Source of the DNA: Mycolicibacterium sp. J2
GTDB lineage: Bacteria; Actinomycetota; Actinomycetes; Mycobacteriales; Mycobacteriaceae
Direction of reading: 5' to 3'
Assembly (NCBI RefSeq): GCF_026240945.1
Contig: NZ_JAPFPY010000003.1
Location: 1-64,000, forward strand
DNA length: 64,000 bases
A program made the position numbers and the translations under genes. The notes beneath the pieces are model-generated. The model was not told the DNA's origin. It saw nothing but the letters and a program-made list of their open reading frames with translations, and searched no databases. Positions 33,413-43,441 of this stretch are shown in pieces (within the stretch, counting starts at the first letter, position 1; each line of letters starts with the position of its first letter).

Positions 33413-34699
33413 GTGTACGGTGCGCAGGTGGCGCCAACCGATATCATCCTGAGCGTCTTTCGGCCTCGCACGTCCGCTCCCAGCACGGCCAATGTGGTCC
33501 GGGCAGCCCTGTGGCCGATCGCGATCATGTCGATCATCCACCGCAGCTACGTGCTGTCCACCAATGGCTACATCACCGACGATTTCGGGCCGGTGTACCG
33601 CGCGGTTTCCAATTTCCGGCGGCACTGGGACATCTACAACGAGCACTTCAACTACGTCGATCCGCACTACCTGTATCCGCCGGGCGGCACGCTGCTGTTG
33701 GCGCCCTTCGGGTTCCTGCCCGAATTCGCCTCGCGGTTCTGGTTCGTCGCGTTCAACTCGGTGGCCGTCATCATCGCCGCCTGCATTCTGGTACGGCTGT
33801 TCAAGTTCTCGCTGACGTCGGTTGCGCTGCCGGCCCTACTGCTGGCCATGTACTGCACCGAATCGGTGACCAACACACTGGTGTTCACCAACATCAACGG
33901 CTGCCTGCTGTTGGCCGAGGTGCTGTTCTTCTACTGGCTGCTGTCCGGGAAGGTGAGCCACCAGTGGTGGGCCGGTGCCGCGATCGGATTGACGCTGGTG
34001 GTCAAACCGCTGCTGGTGCCGTTGCTGCTGCTGCCGGTGCTGAACCGGCAGTGGCGCGCGCTGGTGACGGCATTCGCCGTGCCGTTGGTGTTCAACGCGG
34101 TGGCCTGGCCACTGTCGGCCGACCCGATGGGCTTCGTGCACAACACCGTGCCCTACATCTTGCAGACCCGCGACTACTTCAACTCCTCGATCCTGGGCAA
34201 CGGCATCTACTACGGCCTGCCCATGTGGCTGATCGTGGTGCTGCGGGTGGCCGCGGTCATCCTGGCCGCCGTCAGCCTGTGGCTGCTGTACCGGTACTAC
34301 CGGGTGCGCGATCCGCTGTTCTGGATGCTGACCTCATCGGGTGTGCTGCTCATCGCGTCGTGGCTGGTGCTGTCCCTGGCACAGGGTTACTACTCGATGA
34401 TGCTGTTCCCGTTCCTCATGACGGTGGTGCTGCCCAACTCGGTGGTGCGCAATTGGCCGGCCTGGCTGGGTGTGTACGGCTTCCTCACCATGGACCGCTG
34501 GCTGCTGTGGCGCTGGCCGACGACGGGCCGGTTCCTGGAGTACATGAAGATCACCTACGGCTGGTCACTGATGCTGGTGGTGGTGTTCTGTGTGCTCTAC
34601 TACCGCTACGCCGACGCCAAGGCCGACGATCGGTTGGACGAGGGCATCGACCCGCCCTGGATGACGCAGGACCGGCCACGCGCTAGCGTTGCGACATGA
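33413..34699 (+). CDS. aftC: Arabinofuranosyltransferase AftC
   Basis: GT-C-fold glycosyltransferase of 428 aa with about ten membrane helices; the first external loop has the DD motif ITDDFGPVYRAV, and FLMTVVLPNSVVRNWPAWLG and SSILGNGIYYG are segments I recall from AftC. AftC adds alpha-1,3 arabinofuranosyl branches to arabinan of arabinogalactan and LAM using decaprenyl-phosphoarabinose. Start GTG 33413 (M-Y-G-A, as in relatives). It overlaps msrB by four bases (ATGA). Confidence 0.9.
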   Translation: MYGAQVAPTDIILSVFRPRTSAPSTANVVRAALWPIAIMSIIHRSYVLSTNGYITDDFGPVYRAVSNFRRHWDIYNEHFNYVDPHYLYPPGGTLLLAPFGFLPEFASRFWFVAFNSVAVIIAACILVRLFKFSLTSVALPALLLAMYCTESVTNTLVFTNINGCLLLAEVLFFYWLLSGKVSHQWWAGAAIGLTLVVKPLLVPLLLLPVLNRQWRALVTAFAVPLVFNAVAWPLSADPMGFVHNTVPYILQTRDYFNSSILGNGIYYGLPMWLIVVLRVAAVILAAVSLWLLYRYYRVRDPLFWMLTSSGVLLIASWLVLSLAQGYYSMMLFPFLMTVVLPNSVVRNWPAWLGVYGFLTMDRWLLWRWPTTGRFLEYMKITYGWSLMLVVVFCVLYYRYADAKADDRLDEGIDPPWMTQDRPRASVAT

Positions 34700-35112
34700 C
34701 CGAACCGGCGCCCAAGCTGCAGCTGACCGATGACCAGTGGCGCGAGAAGCTCAGCGCCGCCGAGTTCGCGGTGCTGCGCCGCGCCGGTACCGAGCGCCCG
34801 TTCACCGGCGAGTACACCGACACGAAGACTGCCGGCATCTACGAGTGCCGTGCATGCGGGGCGGAACTGTTCCGCAGCACGGAGAAGTTCGAATCCCATT
34901 GCGGCTGGCCGTCGTTCTTCGATCCGGCCAATTCCGACGCGGTGATCCTGCGCCGCGACGACTCGCTGGGGATGACGAGAGTCGAGGTACTGTGCGCCAA
35001 CTGCCACAGCCACCTCGGCCATGTCTTCGAGGGTGAGGGTTACCCGACCCCGACCGACCAGCGGTACTGCATCAACTCGATCGCACTGCGGCTGGTGCCG
35101 GCCGGCGCCTGA
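34696..35112 (+). CDS. msrB: Methionine-R-sulfoxide reductase MsrB
   Basis: Protein of 138 aa. Zinc-type pairs Cys51/Cys54 (ECRACG) and Cys100/Cys103 (CANC), HCGWPSF substrate loop, and the catalytic Cys125 in RYCINS. Reduces R-methionine sulfoxide. ATG overlaps the aftC stop, and TAGCGT (34684-34689) six bases before ATG could also start a leaderless message from inside aftC. Confidence 0.95.
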   Translation: MTEPAPKLQLTDDQWREKLSAAEFAVLRRAGTERPFTGEYTDTKTAGIYECRACGAELFRSTEKFESHCGWPSFFDPANSDAVILRRDDSLGMTRVEVLCANCHSHLGHVFEGEGYPTPTDQRYCINSIALRLVPAGA

Positions 35113-35119
35113 GCGCGGC

Positions 35120-35812
35120 TCAGGGCAGGCGAGTCAGCAGGTCCTCCACCGCGACCCGCGGGCCGGTGAAGAACGGGGTCTCCTCGCGGACGTGGCGACG
35201 GGCATCGGTGTAGCGCAGCTTCCACATCAACTCGACGATGCGGGCCAGATCCGGCCCCTCGAAGGCCAGGATCCACTCGTAGTCGCCGAGCGCGAAGGCC
35301 GGCACCGTGTTGGCCCGGACATCGGGGTACTCCCGGCCGGCCATCCCGTGCTCGACGAGCATCTTGCGGCGCTCGTCGTCGGGTAGCAGATACCAGTCCA
35401 GCGATCGCACGAACGGGTAGACGCAGATGTAGTCGCCCGGCGCCTCACCGGCGATGAAGGCCGGGACGTGGCTCTTGTTGAATTCGGCGGGCCGATGCAG
35501 CGCGACGACACTCCAGACCGGGTCGCTGGCCAGGCCCAGGGTGGTCCGCCGGAACGCGGTGTAGGTCGCCTGCAGGTCCTCGACCCGCTCGGCGTGGGTC
35601 CAGATCATGAAGTCGGCATCGGCGCGGAACCCGGCGACGTCGTAGAGCCCGCGCACCACGACGCCCCGTTCCTCCTGCTGTTTGAGGAAGGTGGCGGTCT
35701 CGTCGATCACCGCGGTACGGTCGGCATCCAGCGCGTCGGGTTGCACGGAGAACACCGAGATCATCATGTACCGGGTCATCGAGTTGAGCGCGTCGTAATC
35801 GAGCTTGGCCAT
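35120..35812 (-). CDS. chdC: Coproheme decarboxylase ChdC (HemQ)
   Basis: Protein of 230 aa of the chlorite-dismutase-like family: catalytic Tyr132 in [14 protein letters not shown], probable axial His155 in VEHGMAG, and [15 protein letters not shown] in the second barrel. It catalyses the last step of the coproporphyrin-dependent haem route, turning coproheme into haem b. Four bases downstream of cgoX, in one unit with cgoX and hemE. Confidence 0.93.
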   Translation of the reverse strand: MAKLDYDALNSMTRYMMISVFSVQPDALDADRTAVIDETATFLKQQEERGVVVRGLYDVAGFRADADFMIWTHAERVEDLQATYTAFRRTTLGLASDPVWSVVALHRPAEFNKSHVPAFIAGEAPGDYICVYPFVRSLDWYLLPDDERRKMLVEHGMAGREYPDVRANTVPAFALGDYEWILAFEGPDLARIVELMWKLRYTDARRHVREETPFFTGPRVAVEDLLTRLP

Positions 35813-35816
35813 ACCG

Positions 35817-37172
35817 CTATCGTGCCACGCCCGAGCCGGTCAGTTTCTCGGCCGCCCGGGTCGCCGCCGCCACACACGCCGGCACCCCGATACCGTCCAG
35901 ATAGGCACCCGCCACAGCCAGCGTCGCCGGCAGCCCGTCGCGGATCTCGGCGACCAGATCGGCATGGCCGGGCGCGTACTGCGGCATCGCGTCGATCCAG
36001 CGCTGCACTCGGCAGTCCACCGGCTCGGCGACGATGCCGAACAGCCGGTCCAGGTCCGCCAGCGACCAGTTCAGCAGCACATCGTCGCCCACGCTGCGGG
36101 CCAGCTGATCGCCGAACCGGCCGAACGAGAACCGCACCAGTTCGACGTTGCCGCGCCTGCCCCACTTCTGCGACGTCAACGTGATGGCCTTGCTGTGCAA
36201 CGTTTCTCCGGCGGCGACGAGCACCCCGGACTGGTTGGGCAGCGGTGTCCCGCCGGGCAGCGCCAGGACCACCAGTGCGGACGACGCCACCTGCACCCGG
36301 CGCGCCGCCGCCGCGCTACGCGGCGCCACGTGCTCGATCAGTCGGCTCAGCCGGGGCGCCGGCACCGCCATCACCACACCGTCGGCGCTCCAGTGCCCGC
36401 CCTCGTCATCGACCAGATCCCAGCCACGTGCCGACCGCATCACCCGCTCGATACCGGCCTGTACCCAGCGCACGCCGGCCTGCCGGGCCAGCTCGTCGAC
36501 CAGCACGCCGTAGCCGCCAGCGATGGCGCCGAACACCGCCCCGTCCCGCGGCGGCGGCAGCGCCTCCCGCACCGCGGCCTGCAGGCTAGTCGCGCCGCGG
36601 TCCAGGGCCGCGGCCAGGGTGGGGACCGCCGAACGGATCCCGATGGTGTCCGCCGAGCCGGCGTACACCCCGGTGAGCAGCGGCTCCACCGACCGGGTGA
36701 CCACCTGCTCACCGAATCGGTCACCGACCAGCTCGGCAACGGACGGGTCCGCGCCGACCCGCCACCGCAGCGGCCGGCCCGATTCGGCCGCGATGCGGGC
36801 CAGGGTGGCGTCGTCCACCAGGCCGGCCAGCGCGGCGGCCTGGGCCGGGATGCCCTGCAGTGTTCCGGTGGGCACCGGGTGCAAGCGGCCCTGGCTGTAG
36901 AGCAACGGGCGCGCCCCGACGCTGGCCACCTGCCTGCCGCCCAAGCCGAGCTCGGCAAGCAGCGCCGGCACCTCGGGCCGGCGAGCGATGAAGGCCTCGG
37001 CGCCGAGGTCCACCGAGGCCCCACCGACCTGCTCGGTGCGCAGCACACCGCCCAGCCGGTCGGCCGGATCGAACAGCGTGATCTCCGCACCCGGACCGGC
37101 CGCGACGCGCAGTCGATACGCAGCAGTCAATCCCGAGATACCGCCGCCGACAACGCAATAGACCGGTTTCAC
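35817..37172 (-). CDS. cgoX: Coproporphyrinogen III oxidase CgoX (HemY type)
   Basis: Protein of 451 aa. FAD-binding [15 protein letters not shown] near the N-terminus, then [13 protein letters not shown] and [14 protein letters not shown]; the C-terminal [27 protein letters not shown] completes the HemY fold. Start GTG 37172 is fixed by its GTGA overlap with the hemE stop. Together with chdC it marks the coproporphyrin branch, in which coproporphyrinogen is oxidised before iron insertion. Confidence 0.92.
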   Translation of the reverse strand: MKPVYCVVGGGISGLTAAYRLRVAAGPGAEITLFDPADRLGGVLRTEQVGGASVDLGAEAFIARRPEVPALLAELGLGGRQVASVGARPLLYSQGRLHPVPTGTLQGIPAQAAALAGLVDDATLARIAAESGRPLRWRVGADPSVAELVGDRFGEQVVTRSVEPLLTGVYAGSADTIGIRSAVPTLAAALDRGATSLQAAVREALPPPRDGAVFGAIAGGYGVLVDELARQAGVRWVQAGIERVMRSARGWDLVDDEGGHWSADGVVMAVPAPRLSRLIEHVAPRSAAAARRVQVASSALVVLALPGGTPLPNQSGVLVAAGETLHSKAITLTSQKWGRRGNVELVRFSFGRFGDQLARSVGDDVLLNWSLADLDRLFGIVAEPVDCRVQRWIDAMPQYAPGHADLVAEIRDGLPATLAVAGAYLDGIGVPACVAAATRAAEKLTGSGVAR

Positions 37173-38218
37173 AATGAGTGCACCAGTTCCACCAGCTCGG
37201 TGATGACGTCCGGATCGGTGGCCGGTAGCACGCCGTGACCGAGATTGAAGATGTGCCCGCCGGCGCCCTTGGCGACGGCCGCACGTCCGTCGTCGACGAC
37301 GGCGCGCGCCGCACGCTCCACCACCGGCCGGCCGGCCAGCAACACGACGGGATCGAGGTTGCCCTGCAGCACGGTGCCGGGTCGCACCCGCGTGGCGGCA
37401 TCGGCGAGCGAGGTGCGCCAATCCACCCCCACCACCGTCGCCCCGGCCTCCCCCATGGCACCCAGCAGCTCGGCGGTTCCCACCCCGAAATGTGTCATCG
37501 GCACCCCCTCCTCTTTGAGCGCGGCGAACACTCTGGAGCTGTGCGGCAGCACGGCGGCCCGGTAGTCGGCCAGCGACAGGGTGCCGGCCCAGGAATCGAA
37601 GACCTGGATGGCATCGACGCCGGCGGCCAGCTGTGCCTTCAGGAAGGCGATCGTGAGGTCGGTGAGCGCCGTCATCAGGGCATTCCAGGTGTCCGGATCA
37701 CCCAGCATCATGGCCTTGGTCTTCTCGTGGTTACGGCTGGGCCCGCCCTCCACCAGATAGGAGGCCAGGGTGAACGGCGCACCGGCGAACCCGATGAGCG
37801 GAACGTCGCCCAGCGCGGAGACCAACAGCGATATCGCCTGTGAGACCGGCGCCACCTGTTGGGCTTCAAGGGGTTTGAGGGTGTCGACATCGGCCCGGGT
37901 CCGGATGGGATGGTCGATGACGGGTCCGACGTCGGGCACGATGTCCAGCGCGACCCCGGCGGCCTTCAGCGGCACGACGATATCGGAGAACAGGATGGCG
38001 GCGTCGACGCCGTGTCGGCGTACCGGCTGCAGGGTGATCTCGCAGACGAGGTCAGGGTCGAAACAGGCCTCCAACATCTTGTGGTTGGCCCGCAGTTCGC
38101 GGTACTCGGGCAACGAACGGCCCGCCTGGCGCATGAACCACACTGGTATACGCGACGGCGTACGTCCGGTGGCGGCGGCGAGGTAGGGCGACTCGGGCAG
38201 GTCACGGCGGGTATTCAT
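37169..38218 (-). CDS. hemE: Uroporphyrinogen decarboxylase HemE
   Basis: Protein of 349 aa. The signature [17 protein letters not shown] near the N-terminus and [16 protein letters not shown] in the middle are diagnostic; [18 protein letters not shown] near the end. It converts uroporphyrinogen III to coproporphyrinogen III. ATG 38218 is preferred over 38236. First gene of the hemE-cgoX-chdC unit. Confidence 0.95.
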   Translation of the reverse strand: MNTRRDLPESPYLAAATGRTPSRIPVWFMRQAGRSLPEYRELRANHKMLEACFDPDLVCEITLQPVRRHGVDAAILFSDIVVPLKAAGVALDIVPDVGPVIDHPIRTRADVDTLKPLEAQQVAPVSQAISLLVSALGDVPLIGFAGAPFTLASYLVEGGPSRNHEKTKAMMLGDPDTWNALMTALTDLTIAFLKAQLAAGVDAIQVFDSWAGTLSLADYRAAVLPHSSRVFAALKEEGVPMTHFGVGTAELLGAMGEAGATVVGVDWRTSLADAATRVRPGTVLQGNLDPVVLLAGRPVVERAARAVVDDGRAAVAKGAGGHIFNLGHGVLPATDPDVITELVELVHSL

Positions 38219-38297
38219 CGGCCACCATGTTGCCACGAGGGGCGAATCCGGCGCGCCTGCGCACCCGTCGGGCCGGTTGGGTCTAGCGTGATTTGGT

Positions 38298-38879
38298 GTG
38301 ACGTCCGCCGAACCGGCCCAGTTCCGTACCGCGGTCGCGGCGATGAATGCCGCGACGGTGCGGCCGGAGATCGAGCTGGGCCCGATCAGGCCCCCGCAGC
38401 GGCTGGCCCCGTACAGCTACGCGCTGGGCGCCGAGGTTCGCCACCCTGAGCCCGCTGTCGTGCCGGAGCGCTCCGATGGCGACGCGTTCGGCCGGTTGAT
38501 CCTGCTGCACGATCCGGAGGGCGCCGAGGCCTGGGATGGCACCATGCGGCTGGTCGCCTATATCCAGGCCGACCTGGACTCCACCGAGGCTGTCGACCCG
38601 CTGCTGCCCGAGGTGGCGTGGAGTTGGCTGGTGGACGCGCTGGCATCGCACGCGGAGGCGGTGACGGCCCTGGGCGGCACGGTGACGGCGACCACGTCGG
38701 TGCGCTACGGCGACATCTCCGGGCCACCGCGCGCCCATCAGTTGGAGTTGCGGGCGTCCTGGACGGCCACCGACCTCGAACTCGGGCCGCACGTGCAGGC
38801 GTTTTGTGAGGTCCTCGAGCATGCGGCCGGCCTTCCGCCGGCGGGAGTCACCAGCCTGGGCTCCCGTACGCGCGCCTGA
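38298..38879 (+). CDS. DUF3000 protein
   Basis: Protein of 193 aa, the actinobacterial DUF3000 family: [23 protein letters not shown] and [28 protein letters not shown] 38298; TAGCGT (38284-38289) ends eight bases before it. Its stop overlaps the next ATG (TGATG), so the two are co-translated. Function unknown. Confidence 0.83.
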   Translation: MTSAEPAQFRTAVAAMNAATVRPEIELGPIRPPQRLAPYSYALGAEVRHPEPAVVPERSDGDAFGRLILLHDPEGAEAWDGTMRLVAYIQADLDSTEAVDPLLPEVAWSWLVDALASHAEAVTALGGTVTATTSVRYGDISGPPRAHQLELRASWTATDLELGPHVQAFCEVLEHAAGLPPAGVTSLGSRTRA

Positions 38880-40135
38880 TGACCGATCCGGCGCCGGAAT
38901 CCGAAACCGATTCCCCGGAACCCGAGCCCACCCCGCTGCTGGCGCCCGCCGACGGGGTGCCCGACCTGTCGGTCTACCCGAGCGATATCGCCAGGGCCGC
39001 CGAAAAACTCGCCGGCGGCACCGGCCCGTTCGCCATCGACGCCGAGCGGGCGTCCGGTTTCCGGTACTCGAACCGGGCCTACCTGGTGCAGATCCGGCGG
39101 GCCGGCGCGGGCACGGTACTGATCGACCCCGTCAACCACGGCGACGACCCGCTGCAGGTGATGGCGCCGGTGGCGCAGGTGCTGGCCACCGACGAGTGGG
39201 TGCTGCACGCCGCCGACCAGGACCTGCCATGCCTGGCCGAACTCGGGATGGCTCCGCCGAGCCTGTATGACACCGAATTGGGCGGCCGGTTGGCCGGCTT
39301 CGAACGGGTCAACCTCGCCGAGGAGGTGCGCCGGCTGCTGGGACTCGGCCTGGTGAAGGGTCACGGCGCGGCGGACTGGTCCAAACGGCCACTGCCCCCG
39401 GAGTGGCTGAACTACGCCGCGCTGGATGTGGAGGTGCTGGTCGAGTTGCGGCACGCGGTCGCCGCGGTGCTCGAGGAGCAGGGCAAAACCGAGTGGGCCG
39501 CACAGGAATTCGAGTACTTGCGCAGCGTCGAACCCACCCCGACCCGGCGCGACCGGTGGCGCCGCACGTCCGGTATCCACAAGGTGCGCAACCCGCGTGC
39601 GCTGGCCGCGGTGCGCGAGTTGTGGATCACTCGCGACCAGATCGCCGCCCGGCGTGATATCGCACCCGGCCGGATCCTGCCCGACTCGGCGATCATCGCC
39701 GCCGCGGCCGCCGATCCCGATACCGTCGAAAAGCTGACGGCACTGCCGATTTTCGGCGGCAGCCGGCAGCGGCGCAGCGCTGCGGTGTGGCTGGATGCGC
39801 TGGCCAGGGCGCGCCAAGACCCCGATCCGCCGACGGCCGCCGAACCGGTGAACGGCCCACCGCCGACCTCGCGGTGGTCGCGGCGCAAGCCCGAGGCCGC
39901 CGAACGGCTGGAGAAGGCGCGAGCCGGACTTGCCGAACTGTCCGAACGGGTTTCGGTGCCGGCCGAGAACCTGCTCACCCCGGACACCCTGCGTCGACTG
40001 TGCTGGGACTGGCAGCCGGTGCCCGATGTCGGGGCCGCCGTCGACGAGTTCCTGGCGCAAGCCGGGGCGCGGCCGTGGCAGCGCGAGTTGACCGGTCCGG
40101 TGCTGACGGCGGCGTTATCGCCCGACGTGGGCTAG
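38879..40135 (+). CDS. RNase D-like 3'-5' exonuclease with HRDC domain
   Basis: Protein of 418 aa. DEDD exonuclease motifs: FAIDAERASGF (D-x-E), HAADQDLPCL, and NYAALDVEVLVEL (Y-x3-D). From about 220 an HRDC-type helical region follows. Coupled with the DUF3000 gene. Expected to process or degrade structured RNA; counterpart of the M. tuberculosis RNase D-like protein. Confidence 0.87.
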   Translation: MTDPAPESETDSPEPEPTPLLAPADGVPDLSVYPSDIARAAEKLAGGTGPFAIDAERASGFRYSNRAYLVQIRRAGAGTVLIDPVNHGDDPLQVMAPVAQVLATDEWVLHAADQDLPCLAELGMAPPSLYDTELGGRLAGFERVNLAEEVRRLLGLGLVKGHGAADWSKRPLPPEWLNYAALDVEVLVELRHAVAAVLEEQGKTEWAAQEFEYLRSVEPTPTRRDRWRRTSGIHKVRNPRALAAVRELWITRDQIAARRDIAPGRILPDSAIIAAAAADPDTVEKLTALPIFGGSRQRRSAAVWLDALARARQDPDPPTAAEPVNGPPPTSRWSRRKPEAAERLEKARAGLAELSERVSVPAENLLTPDTLRRLCWDWQPVPDVGAAVDEFLAQAGARPWQRELTGPVLTAALSPDVG

Positions 40136-41005
40136 AAACGCCTCCAGCACCGCTTCCGGCGCCTCGATCTGGGGCCAGTGCGCGATGTCGTCGGCGAGCA
40201 GGTATACATCCGGATTCGGGATGACCTCCGAATAGCGTTGCGCCATATGCCGTCCCGAGTTCGGATCGGAGGGTCCGTTGATGAAGCGCATCGGCACCGC
40301 GGTCTCGCGCATGGCGCGCACCCATCGGTTGCGGTAGGTGTACCGATCGGTGACGAACCGACCGAGTTTGTGGGTGACCCGCTTGCCGTCGTGGTAGTCC
40401 AGGATCTCGTGGAACTGGTCCATCATGCGCGGTGTCGGTTTGGTGTTCACCCCGAACATCTCGTTGATGGTGGGGTCGAACAGCCGCCGGGACAGCGGGC
40501 TGGCTTGTAGCGGACTGATGATGTCGCCCAACGGGGTTCGCGACAGTAGCTTCTGCAGCAACCGGGGCTCGTAGGCCTCCACGAACAGCCCGCCGTTGAG
40601 CCAGGTGATCGAGTCGATGTGCAACGAGCCGTAGACCTGCTCGGCGCGCTCGTGCCGGGCCAGCAGTTCCTGGCCCACGGATACCCCGAGGTCGTGGGCC
40701 AGGATATGAGCCGTACCCACCCCCAGGTGCGCCAGCAGCGCTTCGTGCATATCGGCGTGGTCGGGTACTGAGTAGCCGTATCGCTGGGGCTTTTCCGAGA
40801 AACCCATGCCGATCATGTCGGGGGCAATGACCGTGAATCGAGAGGTCAGTTCCGGCCAGATCAGGGCCCAGTCCCAAGAGTTGAACGGATACCCGTGGAT
40901 GAGAAGGAGATTCGGGCCGGTGCCCTCGTACCGGTAGAAGATGTCGAAGCCGAGGTAGTCGAATGACTTCCCCTCGGCCTTCCACTGCGCAAGCTCGGCG
41001 TCCAT
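40115..41005 (-). CDS. Alpha/beta hydrolase, epoxide-hydrolase/dehalogenase type
   Basis: Protein of 296 aa. HGYPFNSWDW is the oxyanion segment; AHDLGV places an aspartate nucleophile in the elbow, as in epoxide hydrolases and haloalkane dehalogenases; a terminal DDIAHWPQIEAPE supplies the histidine. ATG 41005 chosen because TACGCT (41012-41017) ends six bases before it. Tail overlaps the RNase D gene by 21 bases, convergent. Divergent HxlR regulator beside it. Confidence 0.82.
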   Translation of the reverse strand: MDAELAQWKAEGKSFDYLGFDIFYRYEGTGPNLLLIHGYPFNSWDWALIWPELTSRFTVIAPDMIGMGFSEKPQRYGYSVPDHADMHEALLAHLGVGTAHILAHDLGVSVGQELLARHERAEQVYGSLHIDSITWLNGGLFVEAYEPRLLQKLLSRTPLGDIISPLQASPLSRRLFDPTINEMFGVNTKPTPRMMDQFHEILDYHDGKRVTHKLGRFVTDRYTYRNRWVRAMRETAVPMRFINGPSDPNSGRHMAQRYSEVIPNPDVYLLADDIAHWPQIEAPEAVLEAFLAHVGR

Positions 41006-41023
41006 GGACCGAGCGTAACTGGG

Positions 41024-41036
41024 TTCTAAAATAGAA
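41024..41036. promoter_or_regulatory. Inverted repeat between hydrolase and HxlR gene
   Basis: TTCTA-AAA-TAGAA is a perfect 5-bp inverted repeat in the 54-base divergent region. It lies between the two -10 boxes (41012-41017 minus, 41048-41053 plus). It is the likely HxlR site controlling both genes. Confidence 0.5.
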
Positions 41037-41059
41037 TGCAATAGCGATATGCTCACGCC

Positions 41060-41626
41060 ATGCGCTTCGACGCCTTACACGAGGAACCGTGCTCGATCCT
41101 GCGGCCGCTCGCCCTGCTCGGTGACCGGTGGACGCTGGTGTTGCTACGCCAGGCGTTCGCGGGCGTCCGGCGCTTCGAGCACTTCCAGTCCAGCCTGGGG
41201 ATCAGCCGCTCCATGCTCGCGCAGCGTCTGGCCCGACTCGTGGACGCCGGGGTGCTGTCCCGGAGCGCCTACCGGGATGAGCGCCGCACCCGCTACGAAT
41301 ACCGGCTCACCGAAAAAGGACTGGACCTCTACCCGGTCCTGATGGCGTTGCGGGCATGGGGCGACAAGTATCTCGCACCCGACGGCCCCTTCGTCCTCTA
41401 CCGGCACTCGGCATGCGGCGGTGAGGTGGGGGTACGGCTGTGTTGCGACACCTGCGGTGACGAGGTCACCGCACGCGATGTCACGCCCGAACCCGGTCCG
41501 GGTTCAGTCGATCTGCTGACCGACGTGGTCACCGACCGGACTGCCCAGCGCCGCCACCCACCCGGTGATCTGGCGGGCGATGTGCTGATCGGTGAGTCCG
41601 ATCTCGGTGAGAATCTCCGAACGTGA
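41060..41626 (+). CDS. HxlR-family transcriptional regulator
   Basis: Protein of 188 aa. The winged helix-turn-helix ([42 protein letters not shown]) is typical of HxlR. The C-terminus has [18 protein letters not shown], a cysteine cluster that may bind a metal. TATGCT (41048-41053) ends six bases before ATG. The last 40 or so codons overlap the end of dxs on the other strand. Confidence 0.85.
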   Translation: MRFDALHEEPCSILRPLALLGDRWTLVLLRQAFAGVRRFEHFQSSLGISRSMLAQRLARLVDAGVLSRSAYRDERRTRYEYRLTEKGLDLYPVLMALRAWGDKYLAPDGPFVLYRHSACGGEVGVRLCCDTCGDEVTARDVTPEPGPGSVDLLTDVVTDRTAQRRHPPGDLAGDVLIGESDLGENLRT

Positions 41627-43414
41627 CGCGTGCTCCAGGAAATGCTGCGGAACCCCGACGTCGCGGCACGGCACGTCGATCTCGTTGCGGCGCAGCGCGG
41701 CCGAGATCAGGGAACCGATCCCACCATTGACGCCGTTGTCCTCGAGGGTGACGACGAGTTTGTGCGCCGACGCCAGCGCGTGCAGCGCCCTGGGCACCGG
41801 GATCACCCAACGCGGGTCGACGACGGTGACACCGATGCCTTGCTGCTGCAGACGCTCGGCGACGGCGAGTCCCATCACCGCGAACGAACCGACCGCGACG
41901 AGCAGCACGTCGGTCGACAGCCCGTCGGCCGGTACCGCCAACACATCCACCCCGTCACGCCGCTCTAGTGCCGGGATATCTTCTCCCACAGCACCTTTCG
42001 GGAATCTGATGGCCGTCGGTCCGTCGTTGACATCGAGCGCCTCGTCGAACTCCTCGCGCAGCCGGGACGCGTCGCGGGGAGCGGCGACCCGGATGCCGGG
42101 CACGATTCCCAGCATCGACAGGTCCCACATGCCGTTGTGGCTGGCACCGTCGTTGCCGGTCACCCCGGCCCGATCGAGCACCATCGTGACCGGCAACTTG
42201 TGCAGCGCGACGTCCATCATCACCTGGTCGAACGCCCGGTTCAGGAACGTCGAGTAGATGGCCACCACGGGGTGCATGCCACCCATCGCCAAACCGGCCG
42301 CCGATGTCATGGCGTGCTGCTCGGCGATGCCGACATCGAAGAAGCGGTCCGGATAGCGCTCCCGGAAGGCGCTCAGCCCGGTCGGACCGGGCATCGCCGC
42401 GGTGATCGCGACGATATCGCGGCGGCGGGCCGCCTTCTTGATCAGCTCGTCGGAGAACACCGAGGTCCACCCCGGCGGGGAGGCTGCGGTCGAGCGCCCG
42501 GTGTGCGGGTCGATCACGCCCGTCGAGTGCATCTGCTCGGCTTCGTCGTTCTCGGCGAACGAATAGCCCATGCCCTTGCGGGTGACGACGTGCACGATCA
42601 CCGGGGCGTTGAAGCCACGGGCACTACGCAACGCCGCCTCGACAGCACGCTCGTCGTGGCCGTCGATCGGACCGACATACTTCAACCCCAGGTCGGTGAA
42701 CATGACCTGCGGCGACAGCGCATCCTTGATGCCCGCCTTGACGCTGTGCATGCACTGGTAGCAGAGCTCACCGATCAACGGCACCCCGCGCACCGTGTCG
42801 CGGCCCTTCTCCAGCAGCTTCTCGTAGCCCGGCTGCAGGCGCAGGCCGGCCAGATGGTCGGCGAGCCCGCCGATGGTCGGCGCGTAGCTGCGTCCGTTGT
42901 CGTTGACGACGATGACGATCGGCCGGTGCGCGGCGGCGATGTTGTTCAGCGCCTCCCAGCACATGCCGCCCGTCAGCGCACCGTCACCGACGACCGCCAC
43001 CACATGCCGGTTTCGATGCCCGGACAACTCGAACGCCTTGGCCAACCCGTCGGCGTAGGACAGCGCGGTGCTGGCGTGGCTGGATTCCACCCAGTCGTGC
43101 TCGCTCTCGGCCCGCGAGGGGTAGCCGGACAGGCCGCCCTTCATCCGCAGGTTGGCGAACTCCGCGCAGCGTCCCGTGAGCATCTTGTGCACGTAGGCCT
43201 GGTGGCCGGTGTCGAAGATGATCGGGTCGTGCGGCGAGTCGAAAACCCGGTGCAGCGCCAGGGTCAGTTCGACCACGCCCAGGTTCGGACCGAGATGACC
43301 GCCGGTTGCAGCAACCTTGTGAATCAGGAATTCACGGATTTCACAGGCCAGATCGTTGAGCTGCGACTGGGAAAGGTGCTGCAGATCTGCGGGTCCGCGG
43401 ATCTGTTCAAGCAT
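41504..43414 (-). CDS. dxs: 1-deoxy-D-xylulose-5-phosphate synthase
   Basis: Protein of 636 aa with DXS hallmarks: [21 protein letters not shown] for thiamine diphosphate, [18 protein letters not shown], and [17 protein letters not shown] in the second domain. First step of the MEP isoprenoid path. TAAACT (43421-43426) ends six bases before ATG: leaderless. The 3' end overlaps HxlR by 123 bases. Confidence 0.95.
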   Translation of the reverse strand: MLEQIRGPADLQHLSQSQLNDLACEIREFLIHKVAATGGHLGPNLGVVELTLALHRVFDSPHDPIIFDTGHQAYVHKMLTGRCAEFANLRMKGGLSGYPSRAESEHDWVESSHASTALSYADGLAKAFELSGHRNRHVVAVVGDGALTGGMCWEALNNIAAAHRPIVIVVNDNGRSYAPTIGGLADHLAGLRLQPGYEKLLEKGRDTVRGVPLIGELCYQCMHSVKAGIKDALSPQVMFTDLGLKYVGPIDGHDERAVEAALRSARGFNAPVIVHVVTRKGMGYSFAENDEAEQMHSTGVIDPHTGRSTAASPPGWTSVFSDELIKKAARRRDIVAITAAMPGPTGLSAFRERYPDRFFDVGIAEQHAMTSAAGLAMGGMHPVVAIYSTFLNRAFDQVMMDVALHKLPVTMVLDRAGVTGNDGASHNGMWDLSMLGIVPGIRVAAPRDASRLREEFDEALDVNDGPTAIRFPKGAVGEDIPALERRDGVDVLAVPADGLSTDVLLVAVGSFAVMGLAVAERLQQQGIGVTVVDPRWVIPVPRALHALASAHKLVVTLEDNGVNGGIGSLISAALRRNEIDVPCRDVGVPQHFLEHASRSEILTEIGLTDQHIARQITGWVAALGSPVGDHVGQQID

Positions 43415-43441
43415 CCCGTCAGTTTACGCACGCAACACCGG

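Noticed and set aside
35820..37171. Starting cgoX at the longest open frame (37421)
   Set aside because: That would run 250 bases into hemE; the GTGA overlap at 37172 gives the proper HemY start with the FAD motif at the N-terminus.
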